NCBI GenBank assembly: GCA_002432865.1
Contig: DJGX01000009.1
Span: forward strand, 124,001 to 188,000
DNA length: 64,000 bases
Source: Cloacimonetes bacterium UBA5835
Lineage (GTDB): Bacteria > Cloacimonadota > Cloacimonadia > Cloacimonadales > Cloacimonadaceae
Reading direction: 5' to 3'
Both the position numbers and the translations under genes were made by a program. Positions 45,556 to 55,146 of the stretch are shown here, piece by piece. Within the stretch, counting starts at the first letter, position 1. Each line of letters opens with the position of its first letter. Below the pieces are notes generated by a model, which was not told where the DNA came from, made no database searches, and saw nothing but the letters and a program-made list of their open reading frames with translations.

Positions 45556-48500
45556 ATGAAAAGACAGTTTATAGCTATGTTGATGCTTTTACTTATTATT
45601 TCTTTATTTGCCTATGCTCCTTTGAATAGTAAGATCGATAGCAAACCCTCATATGCATCTGATCTTATTAAAATTAAACTAAGTGCTGAAGTAGTTTACC
45701 GGGCAAATCTCCCTACAGAACTTTATGCTGAAAAAACCAATACGGGAATAAATGAACTGGATCAGCTGATGGCTCAAACAGGAGCCACTAAAATAATCAA
45801 AGCTCATCGCAAAGTAAATGACGCAAATTGGGAAAAGCAGACGGGCTTTAATCGTTGGTTTATCTTGAAATTGAATGGCAAAACAACCGTGGAAGAAGCT
45901 CTTAAACAATTCATAGCCAATCGTTATGTAGAAGAAGCAATTCCCGAATATATTGCCTATCCTACAGTAGTTCCAAACGATACTTACTACGCCAATAATT
46001 GGGGTCATAATAACACAGCTCAGTTACCTGCTTATACTTCAAGTGGCCATACCGGCTCAGGAGTTGGCACTATCGGTTTTGACAGTGATGCCCAGCTTGC
46101 TTGGAATCAAAGCCAGGGTTATGGTTCAGCCAGCATCATAATTGCCATTATTGATTCAGGCGTTGATACTGCCCATCCCGATTTGCGCTTAGTGACGGGT
46201 TATGATTTTGGCGATAATGACAGCAATCCTATGGATAACAGTTCAGATCCGGGACATGGAACTGCCTGTTCTGGAATTGCAGCTGGAAAAGCAAATAACT
46301 CTTTGGGTATTGCAGGAATTGCCGGTGGCTGCAGTATTATGCCTTTAAAAGTAGCCAATTCTGAAGGAGTCAATTATTTTACTGCCATTGAAAATGCTTT
46401 AACTTATGCCGCTGATCATAATGCTCATATTGCCAGTATAAGTTTGGGGGCAACGGATATAATAGAAGGAGATTCACCTTCTACGGACGCAGCTTTAAAT
46501 TACGCCTATAATTCTGGAGTAGTATTATTTGCCGCCACCGGAAACGAAAATAATTCCACTATTTCTTATCCCGCCAATGAAACTTCTGTAATAAGCGTAG
46601 GCGCTGCCAGTCCTTCAGGACAGAGAAAAAGCACCACTTCTTCCGATGGAGAATATTGGTGGGGTTCCAATTACGGAGTTAATACTCAGAACGATAAAAA
46701 TGCCGTGGACATAATGGCACCGACAATTTTACCTGCCACCGATTTAACGGGGACAGGAAATGGCTATAATACCAACGGAGATTATTATCTATGGTTTAAT
46801 GGAACTTCTTGTGCCACACCTTATGCTGCTGGAGTGGCAGCTTTACTTCTTTCTAAAGATCCTTCTTTAACCCCCGCGCAAGTGTTTTCTAAGCTTACTT
46901 CTACCGCAACCGATATGACAATTGATGGAGGTGTTGGTTGGGATAGATATACCGGCTACGGAATGGTAAATGCCAATGCCGCTTTAAATACTATTGTAAG
47001 TGGAATGCCCACTTGCCAAATTACTTCTCCTGCAGACGGAGCCAGTTTTGCTCTCAATTCTATCATCACTATTAATGTAAACGCTACAGACAGTAATGGC
47101 TCTATTGCTTCCGTTAAAACCTACATCAATAACATACTTTACAATACTGATTATTCAGATCCTTATTCTTATAATTGGAATACTACTGGTTTAACTGCTG
47201 GAAGCTATACTATTAAAGCAGTGGCTAAAGATAATAGTAATAATGAAACAATTAGTGAAATCTCCATATCTTTAATTCAACCTGTTTCGGAAGCCATTAT
47301 TGGCACAGGAACTTCCGTTACGGGAAATTCTGCCCCTTCTCCGATTAATGTATGGTATAAAAGTTTACACGGTCAATCCGTCTATACAAAAGCAGAATTA
47401 AACGCTGCAGGTATCTTTGGCCCTATAAATATTACTCAGCTTGGCTTTAACATAGTTAGTCTGCCAACGGTTACGATGCCTAACTTTGTTGTGAGGTTGA
47501 AGCATACTACGGCTACTAATGTATCTTCGTTTGTCACTGCAGATAATTTAGTTACAGTATATTCCAATCCAAGTTATTTACCTACTCAGACCGGTTGGAA
47601 TATGTATAATTTCACCACGCCATTTCTATGGAATGGAACGGATAATCTTTTGGTGGATACTGCCTTTGGCATTGCCAGCTCTTATAATAGCTCTGGAACC
47701 GTTCAATACACTTCTATTGATAATGGCTACCATTATCTTGTTAATGATAATTCTAATCAGACCAATATTTTTTCAGGCGGAAGTTCATCTTCCACACGCG
47801 CCAATATTAAGTTGAAGGTTGCCCCAAATTACACTGGTCCTGAAATTACTGTAACTCCCAATTCTTTAAATTTTGGCAGTATACCCATAGGCGAAAGCCA
47901 AACTCGAGAATTTACTATCCAAAATTATGGAGATCAAACTCTAAATGGAACAATTTTTACTCCTGCTGGCTACACTGTTTCCGAAAGCACAAGAGATAAT
48001 TTACAAAGTTCAGAAAGTAATGCTTCTAGCCGCAATATATTAGATATTGCCATCGTTGCCGGGGCCACCAAAACTTATGCGTTAATTTTCTCTTCCCCTT
48101 CAGCAGGAAGTTTTGATGGGGTTGTAACAATTTCCAGTAATGCCACAAATAATCCTCTTGTTAACATTCAAGTTTCCGGCAGCGCTTATGTTCCCCCTGA
48201 AATTGCCGTTAGCATAAATGAATTAGCGGTTACTGTATATGCTCAGACCGATTCTACAGAAACTTTCACTATATCTAATACCGGTGGATTACCTTTATCT
48301 TATTATATCTATCCCGAAACGCGTAGCCGTTTTACTCAAAATAAGCTACCGGCAGATAAAAGCATCCAAGGCAGCACTTTAACTTTAAATTACGCATATT
48401 ATGAACCTGGGACAACTATTAATTGGACATTTACTCTCTATAATAACAGCTCCGATTTAGAATGGTTGAAGGATGTGTATCTTACTTTCCCTGCTGGTAT

Positions 48501-50790
48501 TATAGTTAATTCTGCCTCCAATTTGACAGGTGGTACGGATGATATGCTCCCCAACATAAGTTCTGGTGACGGAATTACAATTCATTGGCATGGTGAGAGT
48601 TCTAATGGTTATGGAGTTATTCAAGGAGGTCAAACTGCTACTGCCAATATAAACATAACAATTCCTCTTACCTTTAATGGAAACCTTATTTTGCCCTATA
48701 CAATTCAAGGTGATGTTTATAGTGGTGAACCACACATTCTAAATGGACAACTAATCCTAAACAAAATCATTCATACTCTCCCCTGGCTTTCCATTGAACC
48801 AAGCCAAGGAGATATTCCTGTAAGCGGAACTACTACAATAAATGTTACTTTTTCAGCGCAGGAAATAGTTGCTGGATTGTATAATGCCCAGTTACTTATC
48901 AATTCCAATGATCCTACTAATCCGCTTACTATACTTAATGTTTATCTGACTGTTTTGCCGGTTAATCATCCTCCTGTAATTAATTTACCTGCGAGCTTTT
49001 CTTTTGATGTAAATGAAACATTAGCAGTAGATTTTACTACTTATGTGAGCGATGCGGATAATGACCCCTTAATTATTACCTGTAGCGGAGCCAATAATGT
49101 TATAGCAACTATTGATGGCTCGCAGGTTAACCTCAGTGCAACTCATAATTGGTTTGGAACCGAAACAATTACTTTTAATGTGTTTGACGGTATCTGCCAA
49201 AGCAGCGATTCTGTCTTAGTAAATGTACTGATAAATATCTCCGATGGGTTCATTGTAGATAAAGATAATTTACCTACCAACTGGACTTCAGAAAATTCTC
49301 CCTATCATATTGTGGAACCAATCATAATAGCTTCCACTAAACATATCACTATCGAACCAGGAGTGATAGTTCAAATCTGGAATGATGAACCGATCAATGT
49401 TTATGGCTCTATTTCCGCTCAAAATGTCACTTTTATGCCTGGTTTTTCCGATTTGCTTTGGAGTGGTTTAGCAATTTCCAGAACTGCAGGTATTGGGCAA
49501 GAAAGCAATTTTACCAATTGTGATATCCTGAATGCCCTAAATCCGATTACAGTTCTAAATTGCAATCCTATCATCCATTCTGTCCAGATAGCGCCCATCG
49601 ATGCCACTGTTTTAATCAACGGAACGGGAATCACTCTATCAGGCAATACCGCTGCCAACATTAATAATGTGAAAATATCACATTATGGCACCGGGATTTT
49701 GATTAACGGTAATGCAAATCCTATTTTAAGCGACGCTAAAATCGAAAATGCCGAAATAGGTATCCGGATTAATAGCGGAGGAAATTTGGATATGCAGAAT
49801 TCTATGATTTTGAATTGCAAAACCGGATTGCAAAATTTCAGCTCGGTTTTTAATTATATTGAACGCAATCTTTTTGTAGTGGATGATCTTCAAATTTCCC
49901 CTCCAGACCTGCAGAATTATCTGGCATTATCCATTAATGCTATTCCGGCTTTTACTTTCCAAAATAACACCATTTATGGTTACCCAAATATTGCCACGGT
50001 TAATTCCGCTCAGCTAAACTTTAGCAATAATATCGCTTGGAGCAATACCCCTATCAGCGTTCCTTTCGTTTGCCAAGAAGGAACTGTAAATGCTGTTTAC
50101 AATGATGTAAACTATGGCACTATGGTCTATCCCGGAATAGGTAATATCAATGCTAATCCCCATTTTGCCAATGCCATAGAGCATGACTTTCATTTGCTTT
50201 ACACCAGTCCTTGTATTGATGCTGGCAGTCCGGTTACAACTCCTGACCCGGATGGCAGCATTGCCGATATTGGTTGTTACCATTATTCACATAGCGCCTC
50301 TATTATAACTCCGGAAGGTCCTTTCTTTGTGGGACATCCTCTTCAGTTTATAAATAATTCTATTGGGCATAATACTCCCGAAAGTCACCCTATCTGGCTC
50401 GTTAACGGTTTACCTGTTTCCAGCGAATGGGATTTGCATACCGTTTTTAATACCTGGGGTAATTACGCTATCCGGTTAATTATGATTTCCGGTTCTCTAA
50501 TAGACAGCAGCGATGTTTTCCAACTTTATGTAATTGACGAAACACCTCTTGCTCCCCAAAATGTAGTTTTACAATCCGTTGAGAACAGCTATCTCCTTAG
50601 CTGGGAGGCCGTTACACTTTCTGTATCTCAAACTCCCATAACCATTACCAATTATAATATTTACGCCAGTGAAGATCCTTTAGGAACTTTTGTTCTCTTT
50701 CAAACCATGCCTGCATCCAACCGACAACTTATTCTGAATTTGTCTGAACTCGGCTCTAAACGCTTCTTCAAAGTGACTGCCGAGAAATAA
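45556..50790 (+). CDS. Very large secreted multidomain subtilisin-like serine protease
   Basis: 1744 aa. Signal peptide (1-20), inhibitor-like propeptide (about 30-135), S8 peptidase domain (about 150-475) with the full triad: Asp200 in IDSGVDTAHPDL, His234 in GHGTACSG and Ser418 in GTSCATPYAAG. Then Ig-like domains (SPADGASF and following), ASH/choice-of-anchor beta-sandwich repeats (TPNSLNFGSIPIGES), a cadherin/Ig region, a right-handed beta-helix (about 1230-1590), a PKD-like domain and a C-terminal fibronectin-type domain. It lacks the NPFNP...-type T9SS tail found on the C25 protease at 1779, so its export route past the outer membrane is unclear. GGAG precedes the ATG. Expected role: extracellular protein or polymer degradation. 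Confidence 0.92.
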   Translation: MKRQFIAMLMLLLIISLFAYAPLNSKIDSKPSYASDLIKIKLSAEVVYRANLPTELYAEKTNTGINELDQLMAQTGATKIIKAHRKVNDANWEKQTGFNRWFILKLNGKTTVEEALKQFIANRYVEEAIPEYIAYPTVVPNDTYYANNWGHNNTAQLPAYTSSGHTGSGVGTIGFDSDAQLAWNQSQGYGSASIIIAIIDSGVDTAHPDLRLVTGYDFGDNDSNPMDNSSDPGHGTACSGIAAGKANNSLGIAGIAGGCSIMPLKVANSEGVNYFTAIENALTYAADHNAHIASISLGATDIIEGDSPSTDAALNYAYNSGVVLFAATGNENNSTISYPANETSVISVGAASPSGQRKSTTSSDGEYWWGSNYGVNTQNDKNAVDIMAPTILPATDLTGTGNGYNTNGDYYLWFNGTSCATPYAAGVAALLLSKDPSLTPAQVFSKLTSTATDMTIDGGVGWDRYTGYGMVNANAALNTIVSGMPTCQITSPADGASFALNSIITINVNATDSNGSIASVKTYINNILYNTDYSDPYSYNWNTTGLTAGSYTIKAVAKDNSNNETISEISISLIQPVSEAIIGTGTSVTGNSAPSPINVWYKSLHGQSVYTKAELNAAGIFGPINITQLGFNIVSLPTVTMPNFVVRLKHTTATNVSSFVTADNLVTVYSNPSYLPTQTGWNMYNFTTPFLWNGTDNLLVDTAFGIASSYNSSGTVQYTSIDNGYHYLVNDNSNQTNIFSGGSSSSTRANIKLKVAPNYTGPEITVTPNSLNFGSIPIGESQTREFTIQNYGDQTLNGTIFTPAGYTVSESTRDNLQSSESNASSRNILDIAIVAGATKTYALIFSSPSAGSFDGVVTISSNATNNPLVNIQVSGSAYVPPEIAVSINELAVTVYAQTDSTETFTISNTGGLPLSYYIYPETRSRFTQNKLPADKSIQGSTLTLNYAYYEPGTTINWTFTLYNNSSDLEWLKDVYLTFPAGIIVNSASNLTGGTDDMLPNISSGDGITIHWHGESSNGYGVIQGGQTATANINITIPLTFNGNLILPYTIQGDVYSGEPHILNGQLILNKIIHTLPWLSIEPSQGDIPVSGTTTINVTFSAQEIVAGLYNAQLLINSNDPTNPLTILNVYLTVLPVNHPPVINLPASFSFDVNETLAVDFTTYVSDADNDPLIITCSGANNVIATIDGSQVNLSATHNWFGTETITFNVFDGICQSSDSVLVNVLINISDGFIVDKDNLPTNWTSENSPYHIVEPIIIASTKHITIEPGVIVQIWNDEPINVYGSISAQNVTFMPGFSDLLWSGLAISRTAGIGQESNFTNCDILNALNPITVLNCNPIIHSVQIAPIDATVLINGTGITLSGNTAANINNVKISHYGTGILINGNANPILSDAKIENAEIGIRINSGGNLDMQNSMILNCKTGLQNFSSVFNYIERNLFVVDDLQISPPDLQNYLALSINAIPAFTFQNNTIYGYPNIATVNSAQLNFSNNIAWSNTPISVPFVCQEGTVNAVYNDVNYGTMVYPGIGNINANPHFANAIEHDFHLLYTSPCIDAGSPVTTPDPDGSIADIGCYHYSHSASIITPEGPFFVGHPLQFINNSIGHNTPESHPIWLVNGLPVSSEWDLHTVFNTWGNYAIRLIMISGSLIDSSDVFQLYVIDETPLAPQNVVLQSVENSYLLSWEAVTLSVSQTPITITNYNIYASEDPLGTFVLFQTMPASNRQLILNLSELGSKRFFKVTAEK

Positions 50791-50822
50791 ACAAACAATT
50801 AATTTAACCTACATTTATACTT

Positions 50823-50849
50823 AAGCCCGGCTATTTGCTGGGCTTTTTG
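50823..50849 (+). terminator. Intrinsic terminator of the subtilisin gene
   Basis: Stem AAGCCCGGC/GCTGGGCTT (9 bp, one G-T pair), loop TATTT, followed by TTTTGTTG. 33 nt after the stop. The best terminator in the window. Confidence 0.85.
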
Positions 50850-50891
50850 TTGCTTACTCGCTCCACTTGTCCAACCGGTATATTTCCCATA

Positions 50892-50940
50892 AGATTCCCT
50901 TATCGTTCCCATATCGGATAAGGGAGTTATATGGGAATCT
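50892..50940. repeat. Overlapping inverted repeats with alternative pairings
   Basis: Three pairs overlap: AGATTCCC (50892-50899) with GGGAATCT (50933-50940); CCCTTATC (50897-50904) with GATAAGGG (50917-50924); CCCATAT (50908-50914) with ATATGGG (50929-50935). They cannot all form at once. Function unknown. Confidence 0.6.
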
Positions 50941-51208
50941 AATCACCCGCATAGCGTTAACGAGCAAGGATAAATCAAGACATTAATCCCAATAATGCAG
51001 TGGAGGTTAATGGGCTAGCCAATTAATCAAATATCTATTTCCAATAATTGAATCCTGATAATCTTGTTTATATTCTATTTATAATTTACTTTGCTTATCG
51101 TATAATCTGTTGGCTTATCAGCCCTTGACCAAAATCCGCTTGACATAAACCCATAGGCATACATAGAAGTTTTTTTGTGTAGAATAAACGATGAATTTTG
51201 GAGTTTTA

Positions 51209-52477
51209 ATGAAAAAATGGCTTTTTCCCGTTCTTCTTTGTTGTTTATTGATAATCAGCGCTTGCTCTTCCAATGCGCGGTTAGCTAAAAAAGCACAAAA
51301 GAATTATGAAAAGGGAAATTACGAAATTGCCACTCAGGAAGCAATAAGAGCATTAAGCAAAAAAACGGATAATCCTAAAGCCCAGGAACTTTTGGTGCAA
51401 TCCTGGCAAAATTATAGTTTGGCGCAACAGAGAAAGATAGAAAAACTGATTCGAAGCAACGAAACAAATAAGTGGGAACAAATTTACCTGGAATATACTT
51501 CTCTGCAAAATCTGGCAGAGCAAATCCAATCGCTACCTCCTTTAATAAATCCCTATACAGGTTATAAAGTTGTAATTGACATTCCTGATTATGCAGCAGA
51601 AATGAAACAAAGCCAAGAAAATGCCGCTGAGGCACATTATCAAGCAGGCATTTTATATGCCAAAATGAGTAATGATAAAGATACGCAAAAGAAAGCCGCA
51701 CTGGAATTTAAAGAAGTGCTGAAACTTATTCCCAACTATCAAGATGCCGCTTTAAGATATGAACAAAGCCGTAAACTTGCCATAAAAAGAATAGCGATAA
51801 CTCCTTTTGAAGATAAAAGCAATACTTCTGGCATATATGGAGCCGTCAGTGATATTTTGACCGATCAAATTGTCTCTTTGTTAATTTCATCTGCCGCAAA
51901 AAGTGATTTTGTGGAAATCATAGATAGAACCCAACTGGAAGCAGTTATGAAAGAACAACAGCTTACCGCTTCCGGTTTAATTAATAATGAAGGTTCATTT
52001 CGCTTGGGCCAGATTTTGGGTGCCGATGAAATCTTAACCGGACGCATTTTACAAATAAATGTTACTCCTGAACGGACTGTTAGCATTACCAGTGAAGACG
52101 AAACCGAAGTTGTAATCCGCACAGAAGAGTATATAGATGAAGATGGTATTACTCAGGAACGCGAAATCAAGGGAAAAGTCTTTTGCCGCTATCGTAAATT
52201 CACTAAAACTGCAAATGTTAGCATTTCCACTTCCTATAGCATTTTAGAAGTAGAAACAGGAAAAATAAAACAGCAGGAAACTGTGGAAATTAAGAATTCT
52301 TGGAGCGATACCTGGGCAAGGAAAATTTCCGGAGACGACCGTGCCCTAAGCTACAACATAAAAAAGCTAATGGAAAAAGCAGAACCCTTTCCCCCTTCCA
52401 TAAATGAAATGGTTAAAGAGGCGCTGAAACAAACCGGAACTGATATAGCTAATAAGCTTTGCGGATATTTAAGCTAA
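51209..52477 (+). CDS. CsgG-like outer-membrane lipoprotein
   Basis: 422 aa lipoprotein; lipobox IISAC, Cys19. An N-terminal TPR-like helical region (about 25-200; KNYEKGNYEIATQEAIRAL) is followed by a CsgG-family domain (about 200-330; RIAITPFEDKSNTSGIYGAVSDIL, later LGADEILTGRI). CsgG-domain proteins form outer-membrane export pores for curli or support flagellar and other secretion; no curli genes are seen. I chose the ATG at 51209 because TTGGAG is upstream and the signal peptide starts there. It is coupled (TAATG) to the next lipoprotein gene. Confidence 0.8.
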   Translation: MKKWLFPVLLCCLLIISACSSNARLAKKAQKNYEKGNYEIATQEAIRALSKKTDNPKAQELLVQSWQNYSLAQQRKIEKLIRSNETNKWEQIYLEYTSLQNLAEQIQSLPPLINPYTGYKVVIDIPDYAAEMKQSQENAAEAHYQAGILYAKMSNDKDTQKKAALEFKEVLKLIPNYQDAALRYEQSRKLAIKRIAITPFEDKSNTSGIYGAVSDILTDQIVSLLISSAAKSDFVEIIDRTQLEAVMKEQQLTASGLINNEGSFRLGQILGADEILTGRILQINVTPERTVSITSEDETEVVIRTEEYIDEDGITQEREIKGKVFCRYRKFTKTANVSISTSYSILEVETGKIKQQETVEIKNSWSDTWARKISGDDRALSYNIKKLMEKAEPFPPSINEMVKEALKQTGTDIANKLCGYLS

Positions 52478-53805
52478 TGAAGCGCGGTTTATATATTCTT
52501 TTACTGTTACTTTCAGCTTGCAGCGTAGCCAAAAAACAGCCAGAATGGACTTTGCAACAACCCTTTGATAATGGATATTATAGTGCGGTAGTAAAAATTC
52601 CCAAAAAAGCGCCCAACTATAAAGAACTTGCCAGAAATGAGGCTATTCGTGAAATCTCCACCCAAATCAGCGTTCAAATTGATTCCGACATTGCTTTAAA
52701 AGAAACAGAAGCCAATGGAATTCCTTCTTCAGAATTAATCAGCAGCATCCGCAGTTCCAGTAATAATAAAATTAGAGACCTGCAACTGGTTGGCACTTAT
52801 GAAACCAAAAATGACTATTGGGCTTATTATCGACTTTCCAAAAGTGAATATTATGCCTGGCGAAAAAATCAATGTGAGCAAGCAACGGCTCAAGCTCTCA
52901 ATTTACTAAACGAATTTGATCTCTCTCAAACAAATTTAACTCCCGGCATATCGGCTCTCTTAAAAGGACTGGAACTGATTGTGGATTATACCGATATGGA
53001 TTTGACCACGATTTATCGGAATAAGCAGATTAATCTTTATAATGAACTTTTCTTTCGTCTGAACCATTTAACCGAAAAAGTGAAAATAAACTATGCTGAA
53101 AAAGAGATTGATCTCACAGCCAAACAAAGAGAAAGAAAAAGCATTACTGTCTTCGTTATCTATCAACAAGAAATACCCGTAAATAATTTTCCCGTATGCT
53201 TCAATTTTTTGAGCGGTAAAGGCGAAATTGTTGCTAAGGGTTTAACAGACGAAAATGGAAAAGCAGAATTGATCATAAACCGCATAACTTCTTTCAGTAC
53301 TCCTCAATTTATAGAAGCCAAACCGGATAAGGATTTCTGGCTTGTGGGTATAGAAAATCCTATAGTTAAAACAATGTTTGGCAATCTCCAATTTTTACCT
53401 GCCACTTTAAAACTGAATGTTAATCGTCCTAAAGCATTTGTGCAATATAGTTTTAATAATACTTCTGGGACCGACTATCGCAATATTTTGCTGAAAAAAC
53501 TGCAGGATTTGGATTTGGAAGTTTCAACCAACCAAAATGAGAGTGATTATACCTTTAAAGTGAACATCATAACTCGCAATAGTGAATTTCTGCCTTTGTT
53601 AAAACAATATTCAGCCGTCGCCGATGCCTATATTGAACTGATTGATTCCCGCACTGGAAAAAGTATTTACAATACAAATTTAACCGGAATTAAAAGTGTG
53701 GCAGTTACCACTGATGCTGTTAAAGGCAAAAATGAACTGGATGCAGTAAATGAACTTTGCGATAAAGTTATGTTTATGCTTGTGCAACAATATATTATGT
53801 ATTAA
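52477..53805 (+). CDS. LPP20-like lipoprotein
   Basis: 442 aa lipoprotein with signal peptide and lipobox LLSAC (Cys15). The first part (YKELARNEAIREISTQISVQID) resembles the LPP20/FlgP-type domain with its Ala/Arg-rich helix; the rest includes a beta-rich Ig-like segment (about 215-300) and a C-terminal domain with TYNTNLTGIKSVAV-like strands resembling CsgG partners. The start overlaps the stop of the CsgG-like gene by one base; an in-frame TTG 18 nt earlier is unlikely. LPP20-type and CsgG-type lipoproteins are often gene neighbours, which supports a common outer-membrane complex. Confidence 0.7.
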   Translation: MKRGLYILLLLLSACSVAKKQPEWTLQQPFDNGYYSAVVKIPKKAPNYKELARNEAIREISTQISVQIDSDIALKETEANGIPSSELISSIRSSSNNKIRDLQLVGTYETKNDYWAYYRLSKSEYYAWRKNQCEQATAQALNLLNEFDLSQTNLTPGISALLKGLELIVDYTDMDLTTIYRNKQINLYNELFFRLNHLTEKVKINYAEKEIDLTAKQRERKSITVFVIYQQEIPVNNFPVCFNFLSGKGEIVAKGLTDENGKAELIINRITSFSTPQFIEAKPDKDFWLVGIENPIVKTMFGNLQFLPATLKLNVNRPKAFVQYSFNNTSGTDYRNILLKKLQDLDLEVSTNQNESDYTFKVNIITRNSEFLPLLKQYSAVADAYIELIDSRTGKSIYNTNLTGIKSVAVTTDAVKGKNELDAVNELCDKVMFMLVQQYIMY

Positions 53806-53806
53806 A

Positions 53807-53854
53807 GTGCGGGAGTGCGGGAGTGCTAGAGTGCGGGAGTGCGGGAGTGCGAGA
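53807..53854. repeat. Short tandem repeat, six 8-bp units
   Basis: Units GTGCGGGA, GTGCGGGA, GTGCTAGA, GTGCGGGA, GTGCGGGA, GTGCGAGA, directly after the LPP20-like stop and just before the convergent gene's stop. It is GC-richer than its surroundings. Confidence 0.9.
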
Positions 53855-53867
53855 GTTATTTGCACCT

Positions 53868-54773
53868 TTAAAATTCCAGCCAGCAATCAGCATTTATCTC
53901 CTTTGGCTTATCGCCTGCTTTTATTTCTTCTTTGCTGGCTTTGATTAGATGTAAAGAATCACTTTCCCAATCCCAATTTAGGACTTTTGCCATTTGCCTA
54001 ATCTCTTGAACATAATTCTCTTTAATATAAGCCACTTGGCCACACTGGACATAAATTAGTTGAGATAAATCTGTCTGGGATGATATTTTAAGGTGTGAGC
54101 TTTTGTCCGGAGCTAAAGTATAATTACCTTTTTCATCAATGTGTAAAAAGACACTGCCCAGTTCACGAGGATAATTTAAGCATAATTTACGAAACTGTTC
54201 ATCCACAAAAACAATATCGCCGCTGTCCTGAAAAAAGCACTTAAGCATCAAATCGCCAATAGGAACATATCCAGAACTCAAATCAATTCCATTTTTGGCA
54301 AAGCTCTGATCCCAAAAGAATATCTGTCTGGGTTTGGGAACTGGAATATAATCCAAAAGTCTTAAACACTTTATATTGCGCATCCATGCATTTTCCCTGT
54401 AATTTGTAAATATTAAGCGCATATTATATTCAGATAGCTCTTCCCCATCTTGCAGCATTGCTAAATATGCATTGTTTTCGTTTAGTTCCAAACGGTGAAA
54501 AGTTAAAGAGTAACTGTCTTTGCTTTCAATTTTCAAATTATGCCAGGGGATATTGGTTAGGGAATTAAGCCAGGGAATTAAAGCAATTCCTTGCCAGTTT
54601 TCTTCTTTTTGAGCACCATCCTTATCCCTAAGAGTATTAAATGTTACCATTTTTTCTTGCTGTAATTGCTCTTTGTTTATAGGCAGTAATTTTCCATCTG
54701 GCAAATAGATATCAAAGGCAAATAGTTCTACCAAAATCAAGAGTAAAATGACTATTAACGGGTATTTTCGCAT
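53868..54773 (-). CDS. Secreted protein of unknown function with possible sulfite-oxidase-like fold
   Basis: 301 aa; signal peptide (MRKYPLIVILLLILVELFA) without lipobox. The middle (about 60-150) reads like the oxidoreductase molybdopterin-binding (sulfite oxidase-type) fold in sparse form: a WQGIALIPWL segment, SKDSYSLTF, LAMLQDGEELS, then a basic/aromatic AWMRNIKCLRLLDY. The cofactor-binding Cys of true sulfite oxidases is not evident, so binding of molybdopterin is not expected. The resemblance is by eye only. GAAAGG precedes the ATG. It diverges from the lipoprotein/TonB-receptor genes, sharing a 373-nt upstream region. Confidence 0.5.
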   Translation of the reverse strand: MRKYPLIVILLLILVELFAFDIYLPDGKLLPINKEQLQQEKMVTFNTLRDKDGAQKEENWQGIALIPWLNSLTNIPWHNLKIESKDSYSLTFHRLELNENNAYLAMLQDGEELSEYNMRLIFTNYRENAWMRNIKCLRLLDYIPVPKPRQIFFWDQSFAKNGIDLSSGYVPIGDLMLKCFFQDSGDIVFVDEQFRKLCLNYPRELGSVFLHIDEKGNYTLAPDKSSHLKISSQTDLSQLIYVQCGQVAYIKENYVQEIRQMAKVLNWDWESDSLHLIKASKEEIKAGDKPKEINADCWLEF

Positions 54774-55146
54774 TTTTCATCCTTTCTTATAGTTTTATTA
54801 GATATAATAGCTCAAAATGCAAAAAATCCAAATGACCAGAAATCCTTAAATGAAACAATTGAACATAAATAACTGGATTGCTTCGATTTATGGAATATTT
54901 GGATCAGGTTATAATCTGCGCAATTAGCGTAATCTGCATGCTAAATATTAAAGTTGGAGTTGACAAATATTATTGCTTTGATTTTTTTGAAAAAAGCCGA
55001 GTGTATTATCCTTTAGCTTCTTAAAAGTATGGAAATGCACCATTGGGTATAAATGGAAACATTTATGCCTCCCGTATTTGGAAAGGCAACAGCGGAAATA
55101 TAATTTTCATCCCTGTCTGCCTCTATAATTAAGTATGGAGGAAAAA
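54774..55146. other. Divergent intergenic region, possible structured leader
   Basis: No gene. It must hold promoters for both sides. TTGACA at 54960-54965 points to the right. From about 55025 to 55130 there are short complementary blocks (CCAT...ATGG around 55040-55056, GCC...GGC around 55068-55090), so a structured 5' leader of the lipoprotein gene is possible. I cannot match it to a known riboswitch. Confidence 0.35.

Larger units (their letters stand above)
50791..51208. other. Intergenic region with terminator and nested hairpins
   Basis: Holds the terminator at 50823-50849, the nested inverted repeats at 50892-50940, and two TTGAC words in tandem (TTGACC 51125-51130, TTGACA 51140-51145) about 60-80 nt before the next lipoprotein gene. 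No gene seen. Confidence 0.5.

Noticed and set aside
53680..53886. Minus-strand frame with repeated ALPHSRT peptide
   Set aside because: It is only the translation of the 8-bp tandem repeat and the end of the LPP20-like gene.
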